Of a stretch of DNA of 38,943 nucleotides, positions 17,618-24,292 are shown in pieces. The stretch covers positions 1 to 38,943 of the forward strand of contig PVWI01000019.1 of assembly GCA_003003725.1 (NCBI GenBank), given 5' to 3'. A program made the translations under genes and the position numbers. The notes beneath the pieces are model-generated. The model was not told the origin of the DNA, searched no databases, and saw only the letters and a list, made by a program, of their open reading frames with translations. This stretch comes from a filamentous cyanobacterium Phorm 6 (GTDB taxonomy: Bacteria > Cyanobacteriota > Cyanobacteriia > Cyanobacteriales > Microcoleaceae). Within the stretch, counting starts at the first letter, position 1; the number at the start of each line of letters is the position of its first letter.

Positions 17618-17854
17618 GGTAGGGACACAACACTGTTCATTGGTGTCAACTTAAGCCTGAAACCCTGATAAATGTCGCTTTTAGGCAAAGTCTAGATCCC
17701 CCTAAATCCCCCTTAAGAAGGGGGACTTTGAGAAGACTCCTGTCCCCCCCTTCTTAAGGGGGGCTAGGGGGGATCGAGGCCTAATCGTCAAACAGCAGAC
17801 CGGTATTACGTTTGACGTTAAGTTGACACTAATGAACACTGTTGTGTCCCTACC
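17618..17854. mobile_element. MITE-like element, about 237 bp, with 37-bp imperfect TIRs
   Basis: The left end GGTAGGGACACAACACTGTT... (17618-17654) matches the complement of 17818-17854 with only two mismatches over 37 bases. The internal core 17695-17775 begins GATCCCCC and ends GGGGGGATC, and closely resembles the core of the element at 15864-16020, although the terminal repeats are unrelated. No target duplication is evident. It begins 14 bases after the purH stop, and its right end reaches to 37 bases before the oxygenase ATG. Confidence 0.8.
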
Positions 17855-17891
17855 AAATCGCGTCCTTCCCGAATTGTGTCTAGAAAAAATT

Positions 17892-18830
17892 ATGACTTAC
17901 ACTGAACAACCAATTAAACCGCAAGACATAAAAGTCAAAATCCTGCTGACTGGCGGACATCAGTGCACCATCATCCTCAAATCAGATACACCATTATTGC
18001 ACAGTCTTGTCAAGACATTAGTCGATCGCACTCAAGCAACAGTAGGTTTTTCCACCTTATTTCAAATCCCCATAGACGACGGGCGTTCTAGCCTTTCCTT
18101 TCCCGCAGAACACCTAGTCGGATTAGTCACCGAGCCCCCAATTTACTTACAGCAACTGCAACCGCAGCAGCTAGCAACTCCCTTAGAAATTTCCTTAGAA
18201 ATTCCCTTAGAAATTCCCGCTGCCGCGCCTGTAAATGACGACTTAATATCTCGCTACGCCCAAATAGATAACTTTTTGACACCAGCCGAAAAGAACAAAC
18301 TAATCAAATATGTTTTAGGAAAGGAATCAGAATTTGTGAGTACCAGCACCTCAACAAATGCCGAAGATTACCGCCGTTCTATGGTACTTCACTCATTCCC
18401 CGAATTTTCAACACTGATGGTAAATCGGATTAAAGGAATTCTCCCCGACGTGCTGCGGAAATTAAATATCCCATCATTTCCGCTTGGTGATATAGAATCT
18501 CAGCTAACCACGCACAATGACAACAACTTTTATAAACTTCACAACGACAGCGGCTCGCCCGATACTGCTAGCAGATTTTTTACTTACGTTTACTATTTCT
18601 ATCGAGAACCCAAGGCTTTTTCCGGTGGCGAATTGCTGATTTATGATAGCAAAGTCGAGAACAATTTTTATGTCGCAGATGAGACATTCAGAACTGTTGA
18701 GCCTCGGAATAATAGCATTGTATTTTTCCTGAGTCGCTATATGCACGAAGTTTTGACAGTTAGCTGTCCCTCGAAAGCTTTTGCTGATAGTCGTTGTACT
18801 ATTAATGGCTGGGTGCGTAAAGCTGATTGA
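17892..18830 (+). CDS. 2-oxoglutarate/Fe(II)-dependent oxygenase, prolyl 4-hydroxylase-like
   Basis: 312 residues from the chosen ATG. The C-terminal half (about 125-310) is a P4H-type double-stranded beta-helix domain. The iron ligands are His217 and Asp219 in KLHND and His285 in YMHEV, and the 2-oxoglutarate-binding Arg301 is in FADSRCTINGW. The segment FSGGELLIYD is typical of the family. Such enzymes hydroxylate proline or other residues using O2. The N-terminal 110 residues are unassigned and end in a threefold LEIS/LEIP repeat (98-109). The frame is open to a TTG at 17823, but those 23 codons are encoded by the terminal repeat of the MITE-like element, so I place the start at 17892. The substrate is unknown. 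Confidence 0.82.
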   Translation: MTYTEQPIKPQDIKVKILLTGGHQCTIILKSDTPLLHSLVKTLVDRTQATVGFSTLFQIPIDDGRSSLSFPAEHLVGLVTEPPIYLQQLQPQQLATPLEISLEIPLEIPAAAPVNDDLISRYAQIDNFLTPAEKNKLIKYVLGKESEFVSTSTSTNAEDYRRSMVLHSFPEFSTLMVNRIKGILPDVLRKLNIPSFPLGDIESQLTTHNDNNFYKLHNDSGSPDTASRFFTYVYYFYREPKAFSGGELLIYDSKVENNFYVADETFRTVEPRNNSIVFFLSRYMHEVLTVSCPSKAFADSRCTINGWVRKAD

Positions 18831-18896
18831 AAAGAGATTTGTGGGTGAATTTCTCTCATCTCCGGTGGATTGACCGCACCGCAATAAGCAAAGTTC

Positions 18897-18945
18897 GTAG
18901 TGCGGACTTCAGTCCGGCTTAGTTGCGGACTGAAGTCCGCACTAC
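18897..18945. repeat. Perfect 20-bp palindrome of the GGACTTCAGTCC family
   Basis: GTAGTGCGGACTTCAGTCCG (18897-18916) pairs fully with 18926-18945 around a 9-base loop. It lies between the convergent oxygenase and ankyrin genes and may terminate one or both. Confidence 0.85.
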
Positions 18946-19031
18946 AAACCGTTTTACTCGTTACCAGCGTCAGCGCCTGGTAACGCAAATCCCGAAGTTA
19001 TTCCTCCTCCCAAACGAGGTAAAACAAGTTC

Positions 19032-19053
19032 AATCTAAAATCTAAAATCTAAA
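19032..19053. repeat. Heptamer tandem repeat (STRR)
   Basis: AATCTAA/ATCTAAA repeated about three times with a period of exactly 7 bases, the form of cyanobacterial short tandemly repeated sequences. It lies just after the end of the ankyrin gene. Confidence 0.8.
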
Positions 19054-19066
19054 ATCTAAAATCGTA

Positions 19067-20548
19067 TTACTCCTGTGCTCCTGCATTTTTTAGCAATTTG
19101 ACCACAGTGGAATAACCTTTAGACTCAGCCAGCATTAAAGCTGTATAATTGCCCGGATTTTTGTGATTTAATTCTGCACCAGCAGCGATTAAAATCTTGA
19201 CTAAATCAGCATAACCCCGATGTGCGGCCCACATGACAGCAGTTGCGCCAGAATCATCCAGCAAGTTGACATCTGCACCTTTTTCGACTAATAATTGGAC
19301 GATCGCCAAATAACCCCGATCGCACGCCTTCATCAAAGCCGTTTTCCCCAAATCCGCAGGTACATTCGGATCGGTACCAACCTCAAGCAAAGCTTTCACC
19401 GTCTCAGTATGTCCGTGAAAAACCGCCAGTGTCAAAGCCGTTTCCCCAAAGTTTTTAGCATTCAGGAAATCAGAGCGATTCGAGTTGACTTTTTGCAACA
19501 AAGCTGATACGATCGCACTATGACCGTGAACAGCCGCCACCAGCAAAGGCGTATCGCCCAACCGATTTCTCGAACCGACACTAGCGCCTCGGTTTAAGAG
19601 CAATTCCACCACATCTTCGCAGCCTTCAACCACCGCAAAATTCAACGCAGTTTCATCATCTTTATCCTTAGCGTTGATATCTGCACCAGCATCGAGTAAG
19701 ATAAGGGCGATCGCGAAATTACCCCCAGCAGCCGCCGCCATCAAAGCCGTCCCCCCATCTCCACTTTTCACATTCGGATTAGCACCCGCACCAAGCAAAG
19801 CCCGCACTACTTCAATATTGCCAAAATCCGCAGCTAAAGTTAAAGCAGTTTCACCCTCTTTGTCACAAATTTCGACATCAGCACCCGCAGCCAACAGCAC
19901 CTCGACAACAGCCAAATTGCCCGTCGTCGCAACCTGCATCAAAGCAGTTTTGCTCTCTAGATTTTTAAGATTAGCATCCGCAGCGCGATCGAGCAAAATT
20001 CGGACAATTTCAGCGCTACCTTGACTAATAGCTAAAAACAGCATAGAATTGTCAGCAATAGCACCCGCATCAGCCAAAGCTTGAACAACAGCTTCGTGAC
20101 CGGATAAAGCCGCTATTTTCAGAGCAGAATCTCCATCTTTATCTCGGACATTCACATCAGCTTTAGCATCAAGTAACAGTCGCACAACATTGATATCGCC
20201 TTTCAGAGAAGCCGCCATTAAAGCCGTACTTCCATCATCATTTTTAGCATCAACATCAGCACCCGCAGCCAACAACAGCCGCATAACATCAGCTTGTTTG
20301 TGAGCGGCGGCCAGCATCAAAGCCGTCAGCCCAAAACGCCTGCTCGCGAGGTTGACATTAGCGTCATTGTTTAGTAGAATACGCACGATTTCCGTATAGC
20401 CCTTTTGGGCCGCAAACATCAAAGCCGTTGTCCCCTCAGAGTCTTTGGCATTAGCGTCAACGCCTTTAGCGAGTAAAGCTTGGACGTGAATAATATTGCC
20501 AGTCTTGGCGGCTTGAATCAATACAGCGTCTTGTTTAGTGGCAGGCAT
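19067..20548 (-). CDS. Ankyrin-repeat protein, about 14 repeats
   Basis: 493 residues consisting almost wholly of 33-residue ankyrin repeats, with recurrent signatures such as GxTALMxAA, AxxxGxxEIVRxLLxAGADVNxK. There is no signal peptide, membrane helix or additional catalytic domain. It should form a long cytoplasmic solenoid that binds other proteins; partners are unknown. The repeats differ enough to exclude a recent internal expansion. A smaller relative lies at 35484-35960. The start MPATKQDAVLIQAAKTGN enters the first repeat directly. The gene is monocistronic, convergent with the oxygenase and divergent from the structured RNA-like segment. Confidence 0.95.
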   Translation of the reverse strand: MPATKQDAVLIQAAKTGNIIHVQALLAKGVDANAKDSEGTTALMFAAQKGYTEIVRILLNNDANVNLASRRFGLTALMLAAAHKQADVMRLLLAAGADVDAKNDDGSTALMAASLKGDINVVRLLLDAKADVNVRDKDGDSALKIAALSGHEAVVQALADAGAIADNSMLFLAISQGSAEIVRILLDRAADANLKNLESKTALMQVATTGNLAVVEVLLAAGADVEICDKEGETALTLAADFGNIEVVRALLGAGANPNVKSGDGGTALMAAAAGGNFAIALILLDAGADINAKDKDDETALNFAVVEGCEDVVELLLNRGASVGSRNRLGDTPLLVAAVHGHSAIVSALLQKVNSNRSDFLNAKNFGETALTLAVFHGHTETVKALLEVGTDPNVPADLGKTALMKACDRGYLAIVQLLVEKGADVNLLDDSGATAVMWAAHRGYADLVKILIAAGAELNHKNPGNYTALMLAESKGYSTVVKLLKNAGAQE

Positions 20549-20649
20549 AAATAGTCTCTCATCCCGTATATTTTTACCGTCGCACGAGACTGACTTAGTG
20601 GTATACTAATTTTTATGAAGTATGTTTGCTAATCCTCAGAACACTGTCA

Positions 20650-20990
20650 GTAACTCAGCTCTAAAGAGACTGAGCTTGTAAGAAATTGCAAGCTGTACTG
20701 ACCAGTCTAAGCCTTAACTGGCTACGTCCCCCACCGGTCACGACACCCTGGGATACGAAGCCAGTCCCCTGCTCTGTCGCTGGTAGTTAAATAGTCTTAA
20801 AGTCACTGAGACAGTGCTACCAGCATAACAAGCCTTTATAACATTGACGAGGCTAACATTACCCGAAAGGGACTCGGAGACAACCATATCTCCACGGAGG
20901 GGCAACCATACCCCTCCACCCCGAAAGGGGGGGTTCAAGGCGATTGAAATCGCCGGGTCGTTTCCCTCTCAGCACTAAAGTGACTGAGTT
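20650..20990 (+). ncRNA. Highly structured RNA, candidate orphan HEARO/omega RNA (IscB-type guide RNA) without IscB
   Basis: At least ten hairpins can be drawn over about 340 bases. Examples are CTCAG/CTGAG at 20654-20674; an 8-bp stem with a GAAA loop at 20674-20693; GCTGGTAG (20779-20786) with CTACCAGC (20817-20824), enclosing CACTG/CAGTG; CCC-GAAA-GGG at 20862-20871; two neighbours with the identical loop CAACCATA (20876-20893 and 20896-20917); CCCC-GAAA-GGGG at 20919-20930; and GGCGAT/ATCGCC at 20939-20954. A second CTCAG hairpin is at 20968-20988. GNRA loops read correctly only on the plus strand, which fixes orientation. Length, multi-stem form and the segment CTGGGATACGAAGCCAGTCC recall HEARO RNAs found upstream of IscB nucleases. 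No HNH ORF follows. The family name is from memory and unverified; the folding is directly visible. Confidence 0.5.
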
Positions 20991-21013
20991 TCCCACATAC
21001 CGTATTTCTTTTT

Positions 21014-21484
21014 ATGAACGTCGAAATTCCGGAGTCAGTAAAAGTTTGGAGCCAATTCTTCCACCCAGTTTTAATGTGGGTATTGCTGGCAATCTCATTT
21101 TATGCTTTGTATCTGGGCGTTCAAATCCGGCGCACCAGAAGTGCCGAAGGCGAGGCCAAAAAAGAATTAATTAAGGGCAAATTCAACATTAAACACCACC
21201 AGATGGGATCTTTGCTGCTAGCCTTGATGGTAACGGGGGCGATCGGCGGAATGGCTGTCACCTACATCAACAACGGCAAACTATTTGTGGGAGCCCACTT
21301 GCTAGCCGGCTTGGGAATGACCGCAATAATTGCCATTTCAGCCTCGCTGACTCCTTTGATGCAAAAAGGTAACAATGTTGCCAGATACACTCACATCTTT
21401 CTGAATGTGGGGCTCTTAGGGCTGTTTGGCTGGCAAGCGGTAACAGGCGTGGAAATCGTGCAGAGAATTATCAGTAAAATGTGA
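21014..21484 (+). CDS. DUF4079 family membrane protein
   Basis: 156-residue membrane protein common to cyanobacteria and plastid-related lineages, function unknown. Four hydrophobic segments are visible: about 17-36, 66-85, 90-112 and 125-145. A basic cytoplasmic loop, RRTRSAEGEAKKELIKGKFNIKHHQMGS, precedes the second; its paired His residues (KHHQMG) may bind haem or metal, as in cytochrome b561-like folds, but this is inference. The frame contains no earlier ATG. Its start lies only about 25 bases after the structured RNA-like element, so that element occupies its 5' leader or promoter region. Confidence 0.85.
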   Translation: MNVEIPESVKVWSQFFHPVLMWVLLAISFYALYLGVQIRRTRSAEGEAKKELIKGKFNIKHHQMGSLLLALMVTGAIGGMAVTYINNGKLFVGAHLLAGLGMTAIIAISASLTPLMQKGNNVARYTHIFLNVGLLGLFGWQAVTGVEIVQRIISKM

Positions 21485-21590
21485 TAATTTGGTAAGATTG
21501 CTAATCACTAATTGCCCAAGGTAATTAGTGATTAGTAATTCAATTTTTATCTTAAATGACAATCAGCCAAAAAATCTTAATGCAGAGTCT

Positions 21591-21788
21591 ATGTCTACTT
21601 ACAGCACGGTACTAACTCAGGTTCTAAAACTTGCATCAGATGAGCAAATGCGACTCGTCTCTGAATTGTTTGCACGGTCAACGATTCTATCACCCAAACG
21701 CAGTATTTTAGAATTGTCAGGTTTGGGTAAGGAAATTTTGCATGAGATTGATGCCGGAGAATATGTGAATCAGGAAAGAGATTCATGA
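21591..21788 (+). CDS. Antitoxin-like small protein, MSTYS family (copy 1)
   Basis: 65 residues starting MSTYSTVLTQVLKL. The first 20 residues and the leader CAATCAGCCAAAAAATCT resemble those of the genes at 22172, 23153 and 23800. The C-terminal part, SILELSGLGKEILHEIDAGEYVNQERDS, is that of a VapB-like antitoxin normally followed by a PIN-domain toxin. No PIN gene follows; only a 22-codon ORF is open after it. It is an orphan antitoxin or the survivor of a module. I chose the internal ATG at 21591 because of alignment with the paralogues. Confidence 0.65.
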   Translation: MSTYSTVLTQVLKLASDEQMRLVSELFARSTILSPKRSILELSGLGKEILHEIDAGEYVNQERDS

Positions 21789-21867
21789 AATGGATAGCTC
21801 AGCTACAGAAGCAACCGTACTAAACTTGCTATTATTTATTGATAATCCCAGATACTAGGAGATTAAG

Positions 21868-22092
21868 ATGCAAGTCAAAGACATGACAGTTGAGCAACTG
21901 CGGGACTTAATTCGGCATACCGTTGAACAGTGTTTAGAAGAATATTTTGGCGATCCTGATTCTGGTTTAGAAGTTAAGGAAGAAGTCAGGCATAAATTGT
22001 TGGAGTCAATCAAGATAAAACAAGCCGGAGAAAATAGCATCGAACCTGGGGAAGTTTATCAAAAACTTGGCATGAAAGCGATCGCACTTTAG
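21868..22092 (+). CDS. Small acidic protein, probable orphan antitoxin
   Basis: 74 residues, mostly helical: MQVKDMTVEQLRDLIRHTVE, then EEYFGDPDSGLEVKEEV. The pattern, a GDPDxGLE box followed by a helix and a GEVYQKLG end, is shared with many cyanobacterial antitoxin-like ORFs preceding RelE/ParE toxins, but no toxin follows here. A GGAG ribosome site lies close before the ATG. The last five codons (KAIAL) are encoded by the HIP1-containing repeat starting at 22078, so the original C-terminus may have been replaced. Confidence 0.55.
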   Translation: MQVKDMTVEQLRDLIRHTVEQCLEEYFGDPDSGLEVKEEVRHKLLESIKIKQAGENSIEPGEVYQKLGMKAIAL

Positions 22093-22115
22093 GAAGATAA
22101 GGGCGATCGCACTTC
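22078..22115. repeat. Paired-HIP1 repeat, copy 1
   Basis: Two GCGATCGC octamers (22078-22085 and 22103-22110) separated by ACTTTAGGAAGATAAGG. Nearly the same unit occurs at 24293-24330. The two octamers can pair with each other as a hairpin. Confidence 0.7.
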
Positions 22116-22132
22116 CTTCGATCCTAAATTGC

Positions 22133-22138
22133 TATAAT
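22133..22138 (+). promoter_or_regulatory. Probable -10 box for the 22172 antitoxin
   Basis: TATAAT 33 bases before the ATG. The same spacing recurs before 23153 and 23800, so the leader is conserved. No clear -35 box is seen. Confidence 0.4.
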
Positions 22139-22171
22139 AACAATCAGCCAAAAAATCTCAACATAAAGCCT

Positions 22172-22426
22172 ATGTCTACTTATAGCGAGGTACTGAGTCA
22201 GGCTCAAAGTCTCACTCCTGACGAGCAACAGCAGCTTTTAGAAGTATTGTCAGCATTGATGCGCGATCGGGTAAGAAACCAAACTCAGGGTAAACGATCG
22301 GAAATTGATGCAGCACTGATTGAAATGGCACAAGATCCAGAGTATCAAGCTCAAGTGCTACAGATGGAGGCTGAGTTTGCGGTAGCGAGTTGGGAAGCGT
22401 TGCAATTGGGAGAATCTCCTGTATGA
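22172..22426 (+). CDS. Antitoxin of a MazEF-like module (MSTYS family, copy 2)
   Basis: 84 residues: MSTYSEVLSQAQSLTPDEQQ, a hydrophobic helix LLEVLSALM, then a charged C-terminal region that would wrap the toxin. Its stop overlaps the ATG of a MazF/PemK-like ORF by ATGA, the typical antitoxin-toxin coupling. The head is almost identical in DNA and protein to that of 23153, but the tails differ. The toxin is truncated, so the pair may no longer be addictive. Confidence 0.75.
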   Translation: MSTYSEVLSQAQSLTPDEQQQLLEVLSALMRDRVRNQTQGKRSEIDAALIEMAQDPEYQAQVLQMEAEFAVASWEALQLGESPV

Positions 22427-22554
22427 ACCGGGGAGAAGTCTATGATGCTCGACTTGAACCTGTTGAGGGTTCTGAACAAGGAGGAACCCGTCCTATTATC
22501 ATCGTTAGTCGAGCTACAATCAATAGACACCGCGCCTTTGATTTACTTTATTGA
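22423..22554 (+). pseudogene. Truncated MazF/PemK-family toxin
   Basis: The 43-codon ORF begins MNRGEVYDARLEPVEGSEQG and continues GTRPIIIVSRATIN. This is the conserved N-terminal strand and RP-x-IIVS block of MazF endoribonucleases, which are normally about 110 residues. After RHRAFDLLY it stops; the beta-barrel remainder is missing and not visible downstream. The ATGA overlap with the antitoxin stop is preserved. It was too short for a standard 60-codon ORF cut-off. Confidence 0.75.
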
Positions 22555-22565
22555 GCAAAATCCAA

Positions 22566-22571
22566 TATAAT
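22566..22571 (+). promoter_or_regulatory. Probable -10 box for the 22623 module
   Basis: TATAAT 51 bases before the antitoxin ATG, followed by AACAAGCAAAAAAAATC, which resembles the leaders of the MSTYS genes. Confidence 0.3.
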
Positions 22572-22622
22572 AAGTAACAAGCAAAAAAAATCAACAAAAT
22601 TCAGTGTAAGTTAAGATAGCCT

Positions 22623-22823
22623 ATGTTGACTATTGAACAGATAGAAAATGCAATTCTCCAACTTCCGCCCAACAAGATTGGAGAGTTGTTAGAGTGGTTT
22701 CTAAATTTGGATTACCAACGATGGGATGTTCAGTTAGAGAAAGATATTGCTGAGGGGAAACTCGATGCTTTAGCAGCAGAGGCGATCGCAGATTTTGACA
22801 GTGGTAACTATCGAGCAATTTGA
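22623..22823 (+). CDS. Antitoxin of a RelBE/HigBA-like pair
   Basis: 66 residues: MLTIEQIENAILQLPPNKIGELLEWF, followed by VQLEKDIAEGKLDALAAEAIADFDSGNYRAI. The second half (LEKDIxxGKLDxLxxEAxxDFxxG) is a recurrent antitoxin C-terminus in cyanobacteria, found before RelE/ParE toxins. Its TGA overlaps the toxin ATG by one base, showing translational coupling. It should bind and neutralise the next gene's product and repress the operon. Confidence 0.8.
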   Translation: MLTIEQIENAILQLPPNKIGELLEWFLNLDYQRWDVQLEKDIAEGKLDALAAEAIADFDSGNYRAI

Positions 22824-23077
22824 TGCACTATACTACTCGAAAATTTTGGGATTGTTACAATGCTTTGCCATCAAATGTACAAGCTACAGCAGATCAATGT
22901 TATGAGTTGCTGAAGGCAGATCCGTCTCATCCTTCTCTGCATTTTAAGAAGGTTGGTAACTATTGGTCTGTAAGGGCTGGACAAGCTTATCGGGCGTTGG
23001 GTGTTGAAATTAAAACAGGTATTTTGTGGTTTTGGATTGGTACACACGCAGAGTACGATCGGCTGATTGGTAAATAA
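22823..23077 (+). CDS. RelE/HigB-like toxin
   Basis: 84 residues with the RelE-fold pattern: helix FWDCYNALPSNVQATADQCYELL, then strands LHFKKVGNYWSVRAGQAYRALGV, and the terminal strand ILWFWIGTHAEYDRLIGK. The final His-x-x-Tyr resembles the active ends of HigB/RelE-type ribosome-dependent mRNA endonucleases. Full length. The ATG at 22823 overlaps the antitoxin TGA; a TTG one codon earlier is also possible. The pair looks complete and functional. Confidence 0.82.
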   Translation: MHYTTRKFWDCYNALPSNVQATADQCYELLKADPSHPSLHFKKVGNYWSVRAGQAYRALGVEIKTGILWFWIGTHAEYDRLIGK

Positions 23078-23112
23078 TGCTGAGTTACAGAAGTCATAGC
23101 CAGAAATTGCTA

Positions 23113-23118
23113 TATAAT
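23113..23118 (+). promoter_or_regulatory. Probable -10 box for the 23153 antitoxin
   Basis: TATAAT 34 bases before the ATG, within the leader shared with the 22172 gene. Confidence 0.35.
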
Positions 23119-23152
23119 AGTAAGAGGAGTCAAAAATCTCAATATAAAGCCT

Positions 23153-23383
23153 ATGTCTACTTACAGCGAGGTATTGAGTCAGGCTCAAAGTCTCACTCCT
23201 GACGAGCAACAGCAGCTTTTAGAAGTATTATCAGCATTGATGCGCGATCGGGTAACAACCCAAACTCAGGGTAGCAGTGAAAGATTGCCGAGGAAAAATC
23301 TAAAGAGATGGCGAGGTTTTTTACCGTATCGTGTGGATGCTTTGGAATTCCAGTTGCAACTTAGAGCAGAATGGGATGAGTAA
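23153..23383 (+). CDS. Chimeric antitoxin-like ORF (MSTYS family, copy 3)
   Basis: 76 residues. The first 34 residues, MSTYSEVLSQAQSLTPDEQQ to LMRDRV, are identical to the 22172 protein. After about residue 40 the sequences diverge completely; here the tail is SSERLPRKNLKRWRGF...LQLRAEWDE. The leader DNA is also nearly identical. No toxin gene follows in the 73 bases before the next ORF. It is probably a duplicated head joined to a different tail. Confidence 0.6.
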   Translation: MSTYSEVLSQAQSLTPDEQQQLLEVLSALMRDRVTTQTQGSSERLPRKNLKRWRGFLPYRVDALEFQLQLRAEWDE

Positions 23384-23420
23384 GAGAGGAAAGAAAAGGG
23401 GCGAGCCAGTCATCAAGGGT

Positions 23421-23426
23421 TATAAT
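23421..23426 (+). promoter_or_regulatory. Probable -10 box for the 23457 gene
   Basis: TATAAT 36 bases before the ATG. Consensus only. Confidence 0.3.
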
Positions 23427-23456
23427 GGTAAAAATAGAGAATAGTGGATATTAGCT

Positions 23457-23720
23457 ATGCAGCAAATATTTGAGGCTATATTGAAGGGAAACCTTTTAGA
23501 ATGGGCTAATGAGGTTCCAAAACAGGGCGATCGCCCTGTCAGAGTTTACGTTACTTTACAAGAAGAGCGATCGACTTTAAGTGCTGAGTTCCGCCGTCAG
23601 AGAATAGTTGAAATATTGGAAAAGATTGCAGCAAGTAATGTCTTTGCTGAGATTAGCGATCCGGTGGAATGGCAGCGAGAATTGCGTCAAGATCGTCCAC
23701 TTCCAGGTAGGGATGAATAA
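23457..23720 (+). CDS. Small antitoxin-like protein of unknown partner
   Basis: 87 residues starting MQQIFEAILKGNLLEWANEV, then a beta-rich stretch RPVRVYVTLQEE, then FAEISDPVEWQRELRQDRPLPGRDE. The end (DPxxWQRxxRxDRPLPGR) is a recurrent antitoxin C-terminus in cyanobacteria that usually precedes a PIN-domain toxin. No toxin gene follows: the next 80 bases lead to another antitoxin head. It is therefore probably an orphan. Confidence 0.6.
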   Translation: MQQIFEAILKGNLLEWANEVPKQGDRPVRVYVTLQEERSTLSAEFRRQRIVEILEKIAASNVFAEISDPVEWQRELRQDRPLPGRDE

Positions 23721-23760
23721 TGATAAGGTCGATCGCTTTTCCCAGAACTTTAAATTTAGA

Positions 23761-23766
23761 TATAAT
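23761..23766 (+). promoter_or_regulatory. Probable -10 box for the 23800-24290 module
   Basis: TATAAT 39 bases before the ATG and followed by AACAAGCAAAAACTC, which resembles the other leaders. Confidence 0.4.
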
Positions 23767-23799
23767 AGAGAACAAGCAAAAACTCTTACAACCAAGTCT

Positions 23800-24042
23800 A
23801 TGTTTACTTATAGCAATGTATTGAATCAAGTTAAAAGCCTCACGATTGCAGACCAACTGCGGTTATTAGAAGACTTGAAAAAAATGATTCAGTTACGGGA
23901 AGAAGTTGCAGAAGATGATGAAGTAATTTCAGCAGAAGAAATAGCAGAGAGTGAAGCTGCTTGGCAAGATTATCAGGCAAAGCGCGATCGGGGGATATCA
24001 TCCCAAGAACTCAAATTGAAGCTATTTGGAGAAAATAATTGA
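23800..24042 (+). CDS. Antitoxin of a RelBE/ParDE-like pair (MFTYS, copy 4 of the head family)
   Basis: 80 residues: MFTYSNVLNQVKSLTIADQL, then RLLEDLKKMIQLREEV and an acidic tail EDDEVISAEEIAESEAAWQDY. The N-terminus is a diverged version of the MSTYS head in the three upstream genes, and the leader is similar. A longer open frame exists from 23608, but it overlaps the previous gene; the promoter at 23761 and alignment with paralogues support 23800. Its stop overlaps the toxin start (TTGA). Confidence 0.75.
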   Translation: MFTYSNVLNQVKSLTIADQLRLLEDLKKMIQLREEVAEDDEVISAEEIAESEAAWQDYQAKRDRGISSQELKLKLFGENN

Positions 24043-24290
24043 CTGACTACATTCTCCTGAAAGCAGCAGAACGCTATTTATTGCGAATGCAACCGGATGA
24101 CCAAGTACGAATTGTCAAAGCTTTAGATACTTTAGTAAGTGACGATAGAGGGCTTGACATTAAGCAACTTAAAGGTCGTCCTGAATTAAGGCTGCGAGTG
24201 GGTAAATATCGGATACTTTTTGTAGAAGACAGGGAAAACCAAGTATATGTTGTGACTGTGATTAATTCTAGGGGAGATGTTTACAAATAA
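24039..24290 (+). CDS. RelE/ParE-family toxin
   Basis: 83 residues with the complete RelE/ParE pattern: helices LLKAAERYLLRMQPDDQVRI, then IKQLKGRPELRLRVGKYRIL, and the final strands VYVVTVINSRGDVYK. LRVGKYRILF is the hallmark segment. The start is TTG at 24039, overlapping the antitoxin TGA; no ATG is available nearby. TTG should keep toxin synthesis below antitoxin synthesis. The pair looks intact. Confidence 0.87.
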   Translation: MTDYILLKAAERYLLRMQPDDQVRIVKALDTLVSDDRGLDIKQLKGRPELRLRVGKYRILFVEDRENQVYVVTVINSRGDVYK

Positions 24291-24292
24291 GA

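Noticed and set aside
20738-20938. 66-codon minus-strand ORF in the structured region
   Set aside because: The region is explained by RNA hairpins; the peptide shows no domain and GNRA loops orient the signal to the plus strand.
20650-20990. Group II intron or group I intron remnant
   Set aside because: No GTGYG start, no recognisable domain V, and no P7/P3 core; the many small GNRA hairpins fit an omega-RNA-like fold better.
21791-21859. 22-codon ORF MDSSATEATVLNLLLF... after the first antitoxin
   Set aside because: Too short and without a recognisable PIN motif; could be a toxin remnant but not supportable.
23608-23799. N-terminal extension of the 23800 antitoxin
   Set aside because: Overlaps the preceding ORF and the promoter-like box; paralogues start at the MxTYS methionine.
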